A stretch of DNA of 14,363 nt from Actinomycetota bacterium (lineage in GTDB: Bacteria > Actinomycetota > CADDZG01 > WHSQ01). This document shows positions 1 through 5,801 of this stretch, in pieces. The translations under genes were made by a program, and so were the position numbers. Every line of letters begins with the position of its first letter. Within the stretch, counting starts at the first letter, position 1. Location of the stretch: NCBI GenBank assembly GCA_016781115.1, contig JADDQX010000030.1, positions 1-14,363 on the forward strand. Direction: 5' to 3'. The notes below the pieces were generated by a model. It saw only the letters and a list, made by a program, of their open reading frames with translations, made no database searches and was not told where the DNA came from.

Positions 1-1
1 C

Positions 2-124
2 CTGATCGCGGAGCGCGCTCCGCACGCCGAGCTGGTCATCCTCGAAGGGGCGCAGCACATCCTGCGCCGGGAGCCCGAGGCGCAGTCGGTCCTGAACGAG
101 TGGTTGGACAGGACGCTTCGGTGA
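2..124 (+). CDS. alpha/beta hydrolase, C-terminal fragment (5' end outside window)
   Basis: The frame is open from the window edge to TGA at 122-124 and gives the last 40 residues of a protein. The visible stretch AELVILEGAQHILRREPEA, followed by an amphipathic helix ending in NEWLDRTLR, has the form of the end of an alpha/beta hydrolase fold. There the catalytic His sits in a 'G-x-x-H-x-x-x-x-E-x-P' context and a final helix packs on the core. The candidate catalytic His is residue 19 of the visible piece. The nucleophile and acid lie upstream of the window, so substrate cannot be judged. Its TGA overlaps the GTG of the next gene, which suggests co-translation. The family call rests on the short C-terminal motif only. 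Confidence 0.65.
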   Translation: MIAERAPHAELVILEGAQHILRREPEAQSVLNEWLDRTLR

Positions 125-378
125 GAGCCGCTACGGTCGCGGTCGTCGCCGTGGGTCTTGCACTCGCGCTCGCTCTCGGCGTCGATCAAGGGTTCGACAC
201 GACGAGCATCACGATCCTGGTGCTCATCGCGCTGGTGGGGGCGTTGGCGATAGCGGCAGCAGGCAAGTTCGAGGGGCAGAGGGTTGCTCCCGCTCGGTGC
301 GCAGAGTGCAACGGAGTCATCTCTCCGAACGCGCCGTATTGCAAGCATTGTGGAGAGAGACAGAGCGACCGTTTCTGA
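121..378 (+). CDS. small membrane protein with C-terminal zinc ribbon
   Basis: An 85-aa protein. I chose GTG at 121, which overlaps the preceding TGA (GTGA), over an in-frame GTG at 100 that would lie inside the hydrolase. Two hydrophobic segments are visible, about residues 4-21 and 28-48, separated by a short polar turn (DQGFDTTS). A soluble tail follows with two cysteine pairs, C60-x2-C63 and C74-x2-C77, in the order CAEC...YCKHC. This is a treble-clef or zinc-ribbon knuckle of the kind found at the ends of many small bacterial membrane proteins. It probably binds one zinc ion on the cytoplasmic side. The biological role is unknown. It is likely co-transcribed with the hydrolase and ends at a convergent gene. 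Confidence 0.7.
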   Translation: MRAATVAVVAVGLALALALGVDQGFDTTSITILVLIALVGALAIAAAGKFEGQRVAPARCAECNGVISPNAPYCKHCGERQSDRF

Positions 379-404
379 CCCCCCGGAAGGCGCGCTCAGG
401 GGGG
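379..404. terminator. possible hairpin between convergent genes
   Basis: Six C (379-384) and six G (399-404) can form a G:C stem around a 14-nt loop, directly after the stop at 378 and before the end of the convergent gene at 438. There is no U-tract on either strand. It may work as a bidirectional hairpin terminator, as is often supposed for GC-rich genomes, but the evidence is only the dyad and its position. Confidence 0.3.
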
Positions 405-437
405 CCGCAGTGCAGACGGATTCTTACGCCAGAACGG

Positions 438-704
438 TTATAGGAGCGACGGCTGGGTGCGCGCCGCCTTCTTCGGCTTCTCCGACCGCTCGTCCTCGGC
501 CGGGTGCTCGATCACCGCTACCACTCGAGCGGCCATGAAACGCCCGGTCCTGACGAGGACTCCGGTGCGCGTGACCTCGGATACCTCGAGCGTGCCCCTC
601 ACGTTCGACACCTCGACGCGGCGACCGGCTCTGGTCGCCACGATGTCGTAGGTCTTGGTGCCGTCACCGATATCGACGACGACCTCGACCCGGTCGCCCT
701 TCAT
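438..704 (-). CDS. hypothetical protein, small beta-rich with basic tail
   Basis: An 88-aa protein read leftward from ATG at 704 to TAA at 438. I do not recognise the family. Residues 1-67 alternate hydrophobic and charged or polar residues in short strands (RVEVVVDI, RRVEVSNV, GTLEVSEV, GVLVRTG, AARVVAVIEH), which suggests a small beta-barrel or SH3-like fold. Residues 68-88 are a charged, probably disordered tail containing EKPKKAARTQ. There are no Cys residues, signal peptide or membrane segment. No Shine-Dalgarno is evident, but a -10-like box lies seven bases before the ATG, consistent with a leaderless mRNA. The gene is divergent from lpd (83 bp between starts) and convergent with the zinc-ribbon gene. 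Strand-consistent codon use and a sensible protein make it more likely real than a shadow ORF. Confidence 0.6.
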   Translation of the reverse strand: MKGDRVEVVVDIGDGTKTYDIVATRAGRRVEVSNVRGTLEVSEVTRTGVLVRTGRFMAARVVAVIEHPAEDERSEKPKKAARTQPSLL

Positions 705-711
705 GGGGGCG

Positions 712-738
712 AGTGTATCTTCGGACTTGATCCAGCAA
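712..738 (-). promoter_or_regulatory. candidate leaderless promoter of the 88-aa protein gene
   Basis: Read on the minus strand, TACACT (712-717) fits the TANNNT form of an actinobacterial -10 box and ends seven bases before the ATG at 704. Transcription would then begin at or next to the start codon. A weak -35-like TTGCTG (733-738) lies 15 bases further up, shorter than the usual 16-19. The lack of a Shine-Dalgarno for this gene agrees with a leaderless mRNA. Confidence 0.4.
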
Positions 739-787
739 CGGGGCCGGAGACGTCCGCGCCCACTCGATCTTCTCTAGGAGGTTCGTC

Positions 788-2209
788 GTGCCCGACGGTT
801 CGGACAGCTTCGATCTCGTCATCCTGGGTGGCGGGAACGGTGGTTACTCCGCGGCCTTCCGTGCCGTCAAGCTCGGCCTGTCGGTAGCCATGGTGGAGCG
901 AGACAAGGTCGGCGGCACCTGCCTTCACCGCGGGTGCATCCCGACCAAAGCGCTGCTGCATGCGGCGGATCTGGTCGACGAGATCAAGTCCTCCGGCGAG
1001 TTCGGGATCATCACGCAAGAGCCGCAGGTGGACTGGGGCAAGGTGCTGGACTTCAAGGAATCCGTCGTGGGCCGGATGTACAAGGGGCTGTCCGGGCTCG
1101 TGAAGCGCAACAAGATCGAGCTCGTCGAGGGCGAGGGACGGCTGACCGACGCCCAGACCATCACGGTCAAGACCGCAGACGGAGAACGCTCGCTGACAGG
1201 GACGAAGGGCGTCCTGCTCGCACCGGGGTCGTACCCGCGCGACCTCCCATTCATGCCGGCGGACGGTGACCGCGTTCACAACTCCAACCACGCGCTCAGC
1301 GCGACCGACGTTCCGTCTTCGGTCGTGATCGTGGGCGGCAACTACATCGGGCTCGAGTTCGCAAGCGTGTACCGGTCGTTGGGGGCAGAGGTGCAGGTCG
1401 TGGAGATGCTTCCCAAGATCGCTCCCGCGGAAGATGACGACGTCTCGGAGGCGCTCCACAAGCTGCTGCAAAGACGCGGCATCAAGTTCCACCTAGGCGT
1501 TTCCGTAAGTGGCGCGACCACGACTGACTCGGGCGTCAACGTGGAGATCGAGAAGGACGGCAACAAAGAGACGCTCAGTGCAGACCGCATGTTCGTAGCC
1601 ATCGGCCGCGCCGCTCGGACAGATGGGATCGGCCTGGAAGAGGCGGGCGTGAAGACAGATCGCGGATACATCACCGTCGACTCTTCTTTCCGAACCAGCG
1701 TGGAGGATGTGTACGCGATCGGCGACGCGGTGCACGTCACCGATTCCGACACGCCGCACCCGCAGCTGGCGCACACCGCGTTCGCCGAGGGCCAGAAGGC
1801 TGCCGAACGCATAGCCGGACAGAACCCCGCCGCAGTCGACTACCGGAACATCCCGCACGTCATCTACTGCCAACCCGAGGTCGCCGCCGTGGGACTGACG
1901 GAGCAAAAGGCGAAAGACCTGGGGATGGAGGTGGAGACGAAGCGGTATCCGTTCTCCGCGAACGCCCGGGCCCTCATGCTCGGAGGCGGCCAGGGGTTCG
2001 TGAAGACCGTTGCAGAGAAAGAAGGCGCGATCGTCGGCGTTCACATCGTGGGACCGCGGGCGTCGGATCTCATCACCGAGGCGCAGCTCGTGACTTCATG
2101 GGAGGCCTATCCGTCGGAGCTGGCCGAACTGATGCACCCGCACCCGACACTGTCGGAGGCGATCGGGGAGACCTTCCTCGAGCTGGCGGACAAGCCGCTC
2201 CACGGCTGA
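788..2209 (+). CDS. lpdA: dihydrolipoyl dehydrogenase (E3)
   Basis: A 473-aa flavoprotein disulfide reductase that reoxidises the dihydrolipoyl arm of 2-oxoacid dehydrogenase complexes with NAD+. The start is GTG at 788, with AGGAGG at 776-781. Visible in order are an FAD Rossmann motif GGGNGG (residues 14-19) and the redox disulfide GGTCLHRGCIP (C45 and C50). Next comes the NAD-binding segment VIVGGNYIGLEFAS near residue 180, then the FAD-contacting YAIGDAVH near 310. The dimer-interface catalytic pair is in HPHPTLSE (H452 and E457). All active-site residues are present and the length is normal for the family (about 460-480). It has no lipoyl domain. It lies upstream of E2, lipB and the E1 genes, so it is probably the E3 of that complex, and may also serve others in the cell. 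Confidence 0.96.
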   Translation: MPDGSDSFDLVILGGGNGGYSAAFRAVKLGLSVAMVERDKVGGTCLHRGCIPTKALLHAADLVDEIKSSGEFGIITQEPQVDWGKVLDFKESVVGRMYKGLSGLVKRNKIELVEGEGRLTDAQTITVKTADGERSLTGTKGVLLAPGSYPRDLPFMPADGDRVHNSNHALSATDVPSSVVIVGGNYIGLEFASVYRSLGAEVQVVEMLPKIAPAEDDDVSEALHKLLQRRGIKFHLGVSVSGATTTDSGVNVEIEKDGNKETLSADRMFVAIGRAARTDGIGLEEAGVKTDRGYITVDSSFRTSVEDVYAIGDAVHVTDSDTPHPQLAHTAFAEGQKAAERIAGQNPAAVDYRNIPHVIYCQPEVAAVGLTEQKAKDLGMEVETKRYPFSANARALMLGGGQGFVKTVAEKEGAIVGVHIVGPRASDLITEAQLVTSWEAYPSELAELMHPHPTLSEAIGETFLELADKPLHG

Positions 2210-2224
2210 CGCCACACCCGAACG

Positions 2225-2247
2225 GCCGCCCGACCTACTGGGGCGGT
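2225..2247 (+). terminator. possible GC hairpin after lpdA
   Basis: CCGCCC (2226-2231) pairs with GGGCGG (2241-2246) across a 9-nt loop, extended by a G-U pair at 2225/2247. It starts 16 bases after the lpdA stop but lacks a U-tract, so it is at best a weak terminator or attenuator between lpdA and E2. The rest of the 111-bp gap holds a TACTCT -10-like string (2261-2266) without a convincing -35, and a perfect 10-bp palindrome GGAGGCCTCC (2267-2276). Confidence 0.3.
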
Positions 2248-2320
2248 AGCCAGGTGCGGGTACTCTGGAGGCCTCCTCAAGATCAAGCCCTTTACTTCGT
2301 GGACAAGGGGGTCCTGTCGC

Positions 2321-3859
2321 ATGGGAACCGAGATCAAGATGCCGCAGCTTGGCGAGACCGTCGTCGAGGGCACGATCACGAAGTGGCTGAAGCAAGAGGG
2401 CGATCAGGTCGAAGCCGACGACCTTCTGGTCGAGATCTCGACGGACAAGGTCGACTCTGAGGTCCCCTCCTCCGCGGCCGGAACGCTGCAGAAGATCCTC
2501 GTTCAAGAGGGCGACACCGTGAAGGTAGGAACCCCCCTCGCGATCATCGGAGACGGCGCCGAGGCCTCCGGAGCGCAGTCGCAGAACGGCGGCCAGGCGG
2601 CCCAGCAACAGGCCGAACCCGAGCAGGAGTCGCAGCAAGCTCCACACGGCCAGGACGAGGTTCCGCTGCAGGAGATGGACGATCAGTCCGGCGGCGGGAG
2701 CGAGACCGATGCGCCCCCGGGCGATCAGCGCGTCCCCTCCGGATCCGGCTCGGGCTCCAACGGACAGCCCGCCCCCGAAAGCGTGCCGAGTCAAGAACCC
2801 GCTCAGGCAGGCGCATCCACCGCCCCGGGCGCCGCTGCGCCCGCACCGCAACCTTCGGGCGGCACCGGCAGCCCCGGCGACACCTCGAAGCGCGGGGTCA
2901 TCTCCCCCTTGGTCCGTCGGCTCGCAGACGAGCACGGGGTCGACCTAGGGGAGGTCGAGGGGACGGGAACCGGCGGCCGGATCCGCAAACAAGACGTGCT
3001 CCGGTTCGTCGAGGAGAGAAAGGCGCGGCCCGCAGCCGTGGCGACGTCTTCTGCCCAGCCTGAGGCCGAGGAACAGCCGCAGCCGCAGCGACAGCCTCAG
3101 CCCGAACGGCAGCCCGAGCGGGCGGCCGCCTCCACGGGAGGTCGCGAGGAGCTCGTGCCGTGGACCAACATCCGCCGGCGAACCGCAGAGCACATGGTCG
3201 CGGCCAGTCTCGAGACCGCTCGGGCTTGGAACGCGGTCGAGGCGGACTGGTCGAACATCGCGAAGCTGCGCGCTCAGGTGAAGGACGCGTTCAAACAGCG
3301 CGAGGGCTTCTCGCTTACGTACATGCCGTTCTTGTGCAAGGTCGTGTGCGACACGCTGATGGAGATGCCGGAGGTCAACTCTTCGTTCGACGAGGAGAAC
3401 CAGGCGAACCTCGTGAAGCACTACGTCAACCTTGGGATCGCAGTGGCTCTCGAGGGTGGGGGCCTGATCGTCCCGGTGATCAAGCAAGCCGACGAGAAGA
3501 ACCTCGTCGGTCTCGCTCGAGCCGTCAACGACGTGGCCGCGAGAGCGCGCACCAAGAAACTGACGCCCGACGATCTCGTCGGTGGGACCTTCACCATCAC
3601 CAACCCGGGCCCCTTCGGGTCCATCATCTCGGTCCCGATCATCCCGAGGGGTCAGACCGGCATCCTTGGCTTCGAGGCGATCCAGAAGCGGGTGGTGGTC
3701 ACCGAGGACGACTCCATCGGGATCCGCAACATGGGCTTCTTGTCGATGTCGTGGGACCACCGCACGATCGACGGCGCCGAGGCGGCGAAGTTCCTCGCCC
3801 GGCTGCGCGAACGCATCGAAACGACCGACTTCTCCGCCGACCTGCAGCAGTTCAGCTAA
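2321..3859 (+). CDS. dihydrolipoamide acyltransferase (E2) of a 2-oxoacid dehydrogenase
   Basis: A 512-aa E2 core protein that moves the acyl group from lipoyl-lysine to CoA. The start is ATG at 2321, behind a purine-rich AAGGGGGT at 2305-2312. Residues 1-77 are one lipoyl domain with the acceptor Lys43 in EISTDKVDSE. Residues about 80-190 are a long linker rich in Q, P, G, E and S. Residues about 193-231 are the peripheral-subunit-binding domain (VISPLVRRLADEHGVDL...GRIRKQDVL). Residues 233-270 are a second linker with Q-P repeats. Residues about 275-512 are the catalytic domain, ending with the chloramphenicol-acetyltransferase-like motif DHRTIDG (His480, Asp484). The N-terminal sequence resembles mycobacterial DlaT/SucB types. 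With branched-chain-like E1 genes nearby it may serve a branched-chain complex, but substrate cannot be read from the E2 alone. Confidence 0.93.
   Translation: MGTEIKMPQLGETVVEGTITKWLKQEGDQVEADDLLVEISTDKVDSEVPSSAAGTLQKILVQEGDTVKVGTPLAIIGDGAEASGAQSQNGGQAAQQQAEPEQESQQAPHGQDEVPLQEMDDQSGGGSETDAPPGDQRVPSGSGSGSNGQPAPESVPSQEPAQAGASTAPGAAAPAPQPSGGTGSPGDTSKRGVISPLVRRLADEHGVDLGEVEGTGTGGRIRKQDVLRFVEERKARPAAVATSSAQPEAEEQPQPQRQPQPERQPERAAASTGGREELVPWTNIRRRTAEHMVAASLETARAWNAVEADWSNIAKLRAQVKDAFKQREGFSLTYMPFLCKVVCDTLMEMPEVNSSFDEENQANLVKHYVNLGIAVALEGGGLIVPVIKQADEKNLVGLARAVNDVAARARTKKLTPDDLVGGTFTITNPGPFGSIISVPIIPRGQTGILGFEAIQKRVVVTEDDSIGIRNMGFLSMSWDHRTIDGAEAAKFLARLRERIETTDFSADLQQFS
3074..3119 (+). repeat. Gln-Pro low-complexity tract in the E2 linker
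   Basis: Imperfect repeats of CAGCC(G/T/C) units encode Gln-Pro and Arg/Glu-Gln-Pro repeats at about residues 252-267 of E2, between the subunit-binding and catalytic domains. Such Pro-rich linkers keep the swinging domains extended. At DNA level it is a short tandem tract that could vary in length between strains. Confidence 0.6.
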
Positions 3860-3868
3860 AGATCAGCG

Positions 3869-4576
3869 ATGGAACCTTCAGTTACCGCTGCGTGGCTCGG
3901 CCGGGTGGATTACCCGGCTGCCTGGGCGTGGCAGAAGGAGCTCTATCTCGGCCGTCTCGACGGTGAACGCGGTGACACGCTCATGCTCCTCGAGCACCCG
4001 CCGACCTACACGCTGGGCCGACGCGCCGATGCGAACGACCTCGTGTACGGCGAGGCCGAGATGGCCTCGCAGGGGATCGGGCTGTACAACGTTGACCGCG
4101 GCGGGCGCGCCACGTATCACGGTCCCGGCCAGCTGGTCGGCTACCCGATCTTGCAGCTCGGCGAGCGTTACGACGTGCTGGCTTATCTGCGGAGCCTGGA
4201 AGACGTGGTGATCCGCACGGCCGCGGACCTGGGCGTCGAAGCACAGCGCGATCCGGAGCACACCGGAGTCTGGGCGGGCCGCAACAAGATCGGTGCCATC
4301 GGCGTGAAGATCACGCGCGGGATCACCATGCACGGGTTCGCCTTCAACGTGACGACGGATCTGAACATGTTCCGCGGCATCGTTCCATGTGGCATCCAGG
4401 ATCGGTGGGTGACTTCGGTGGAGGCGGAGACGGGCGAGGTGCACGACGTGAAGGACGTGGCCACGCTCGCCGCGCGCCATCTGAGCCAGGTGTTCGATCG
4501 GCGACTCACGTGGACGGAGCCCCAGTCTCTGATCTCTTCTGCATCGTTCATCGGCGGCGTGCTGTCGCCGAACTAG
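3869..4576 (+). CDS. lipB: octanoyl-[acyl carrier protein]:protein octanoyltransferase
   Basis: A 235-aa enzyme that transfers octanoate from acyl carrier protein to the target lysine of lipoyl domains, the first step of lipoate assembly. Motifs: EHPPTYTLGRRA (residues 42-53), RGGRATYHGPGQLVGYPI (77-94), NKIGAIGVKI (139-148) and FRGIVPCGIQDRWVTS (168-183). The catalytic pair would be Lys140 and Cys174, with the same 34-residue spacing as Lys142/Cys176 of M. tuberculosis LipB. The ATG is 9 bp after the E2 stop and lacks a good Shine-Dalgarno, so translation may depend on ribosomes leaving E2. Its obvious local substrate is Lys43 of that E2. The last 20 residues (after LTWTEP) extend beyond the conserved core. 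Confidence 0.95.
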   Translation: MEPSVTAAWLGRVDYPAAWAWQKELYLGRLDGERGDTLMLLEHPPTYTLGRRADANDLVYGEAEMASQGIGLYNVDRGGRATYHGPGQLVGYPILQLGERYDVLAYLRSLEDVVIRTAADLGVEAQRDPEHTGVWAGRNKIGAIGVKITRGITMHGFAFNVTTDLNMFRGIVPCGIQDRWVTSVEAETGEVHDVKDVATLAARHLSQVFDRRLTWTEPQSLISSASFIGGVLSPN

Positions 4577-4615
4577 TTGAGGGAAACACAGGAGTCTCGA
4601 GGAGGAGAACCCGCC

Positions 4616-5638
4616 ATGGCCAACGGCAACGGCTCGAGTAACGACAGACACACGGAACTGGGTCTGAAGGAAGAAGACCTGGTCGAGATGTATCGCTTCA
4701 TGCTGCTCGCGCGCTATTGCGATGAGCGGCAATGGGGGCTCAACCGCCAGGGCAAGGCGCCCTTCGTGGTCCCGGTGTCGGGGCACGAAGCCGCTCAGGT
4801 CGGCTCCGCGTGGGCTTTCGAGAGAGGCAAGGACGTGTTCTGTCCTTACTACCGGGACCTCGCGCTGACGCTGGTCGCCGGCTTCTCTCCCAAAGACGTC
4901 TTTCTGGGGCTGTTCGGCAAGAAGGACGACCCGTCGTCGGGTGGACGCCAGATGCCGGCGCACTGGGGAGCGAGGGACCGCAACATCATCACGGGCTCAT
5001 CGCCCATCGCGACGCAGTGTCTCCACGCCGCGGGGATCGCGCTGTCGAAGAAGCTCAAGCGGAGCGATGCCGTCGTGGGTACCTGGTGCGGCGAAGGCGG
5101 GACGTCCGAGGCGGACTGGCATGGCGCGATGAACTTCTCTGGGATCCACAAGCTCCCCCTCGTCCTCGTGGTCGAGAACAACCAGTACGCGATCAGCGTG
5201 CACGTGAGCAAGCAGGTCGCGGGGTCCGTCCACGGGCGCGCTGCGGGATACGGGATGCCAGGAGCGGTCGGAGACGGCAATGACGTCCTCGAGTCGTACA
5301 AGCTGACGAAGGAGGCGGTGGATCGCGCCCGCGCAGGGGAGGGCGCGTCGCTCGTCGAGCTCCTCACCTACAGGCACTACTCGCACACCTCCGACGACGA
5401 CGACCGCACGTATCGCAAGAAGGAAGAGGTCGAGGAGTGGAAGCGCAAAGATCCGATCCCTCGCTTCGAGGAGTATCTGCGCTCCGTCGACCTCATCGAC
5501 GACGCCAAGATCCAAGAGATGAGAGACGACGCGAAGACGACGGTTGACGAGCAGGCTAAGGAAGCCGAGCAGGCCGACTTCCCCGACCCCTCGACCGGTT
5601 ACGACAACGTCTACGCAGAGCGCGTGGAGGTGCGATAG
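4616..5638 (+). CDS. branched-chain 2-oxoacid dehydrogenase-type E1 subunit alpha
   Basis: A 340-aa thiamine-diphosphate-dependent decarboxylase subunit, part of an alpha2beta2 E1. I start it at ATG 4616, behind GGAGGAGA at 4600-4607, rather than the upstream in-frame TTG at 4577, which abuts the lipB stop. Signatures: RYCDERQWGLNRQGK (33-47), PYYRD (77-81) and GGRQMPAHWG (109-118). The cofactor motif is GEGGTSEADWHGAMNF through ENNQYAIS (159-194), with GEG in place of the GDG common in pyruvate-type E1, as seen in branched-chain enzymes. RHYSHTSDDDDRTYR (253-267) matches the loop bearing the regulatory serines of mammalian branched-chain E1 alpha. These details favour branched-chain oxoacids over pyruvate, though substrate needs an assay. 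The stop codon lies in the loop of a predicted hairpin. Confidence 0.93.
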   Translation: MANGNGSSNDRHTELGLKEEDLVEMYRFMLLARYCDERQWGLNRQGKAPFVVPVSGHEAAQVGSAWAFERGKDVFCPYYRDLALTLVAGFSPKDVFLGLFGKKDDPSSGGRQMPAHWGARDRNIITGSSPIATQCLHAAGIALSKKLKRSDAVVGTWCGEGGTSEADWHGAMNFSGIHKLPLVLVVENNQYAISVHVSKQVAGSVHGRAAGYGMPGAVGDGNDVLESYKLTKEAVDRARAGEGASLVELLTYRHYSHTSDDDDRTYRKKEEVEEWKRKDPIPRFEEYLRSVDLIDDAKIQEMRDDAKTTVDEQAKEAEQADFPDPSTGYDNVYAERVEVR

Positions 5639-5801
5639 GTGGTGCACCTCCCGGCAACATCTGTCGCGCTCTGCGGGCGCCCTGCGGTGCCATGCAGCGT
5701 TCTCGGTCGCCAACGCTCCAGTGCGCCGGCTCCCTGCGGCCTTGCCTGGCTTGCATGGCGCGCCGCAGCGCATCAACGACGTCACCGGGAGGTGCACTAT
5801 G
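5626..5801 (+). promoter_or_regulatory. predicted mRNA switch controlling E1 beta translation
   Basis: A perfect 13-bp inverted repeat joins GTGCACCTCCCGG (5642-5654), four bases past the E1 alpha stop, to CCGGGAGGTGCAC (5785-5797), which contains the E1 beta Shine-Dalgarno. In RNA the stem extends by G-U, U-A and G-U pairs (5639-5641 with 5798-5800) into the AUG at 5799. The upstream arm holds CACCTCC, the anti-Shine-Dalgarno core of 16S rRNA. That arm can alternatively pair with GGAGGTGC (5626-5633) in the last E1 alpha codons: an 8-bp local hairpin (5626-5633 with 5644-5651) whose 10-nt loop contains the stop codon. The two folds exclude each other. A ribosome terminating on E1 alpha would cover the upstream arm and free the E1 beta start. 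The pairings are read directly; the function is inferred. Confidence 0.55.
5682..5768 (+). repeat. nested inverted repeat inside the E1 alpha/E1 beta gap
   Basis: CTGCGG (5682-5687) pairs with CCGCAG (5763-5768), and GCCATGCA (5689-5696) pairs with TGCATGGC (5752-5759). They are separated by a small asymmetric internal loop, giving 14 Watson-Crick pairs. Further in, GCGTT (5697-5701) can pair with AACGC (5712-5716), and GCCG (5725-5728) with CGGC (5737-5740). Further out, GTCG (5663-5666) can pair with CGAC (5777-5780). With the outer 13-bp arms, nearly the whole 160-bp gap is one long imperfect palindrome. It could be a folded RNA leader or a palindromic repeat element. No target-site duplication was found. 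Confidence 0.55.

Noticed and set aside
701..1492. A 263-codon minus-strand frame across the start of lpdA.
   Set aside because: It covers the FAD and disulfide region of lpdA in antisense and has no ribosome binding site or recognisable motif.
2267..2276. Perfect palindrome GGAGGCCTCC upstream of E2 as an operator.
   Set aside because: A 10-bp GC palindrome is expected by chance in such DNA and no paired half-site or known regulator motif surrounds it.
3878..4963. A 361-codon open frame on the minus strand across lipB and E1 alpha.
   Set aside because: It is the antisense shadow of two well-supported genes, with His/Arg/Val-rich composition typical of such shadows in GC-rich DNA.
5642..5797. 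A simple transposon-derived MITE with 13-bp terminal inverted repeats.
   Set aside because: Not accepted as the main call because no flanking target duplication is visible and there is no second copy in this window. It is kept only as an alternative to the RNA-switch view.
5544..5798. An N-terminal extension of E1 beta by 85 residues.
   Set aside because: It overlaps E1 alpha out of frame, is Arg/Ser/Pro-rich, and lies before a normal family start with a good ribosome binding site at 5787-5794.
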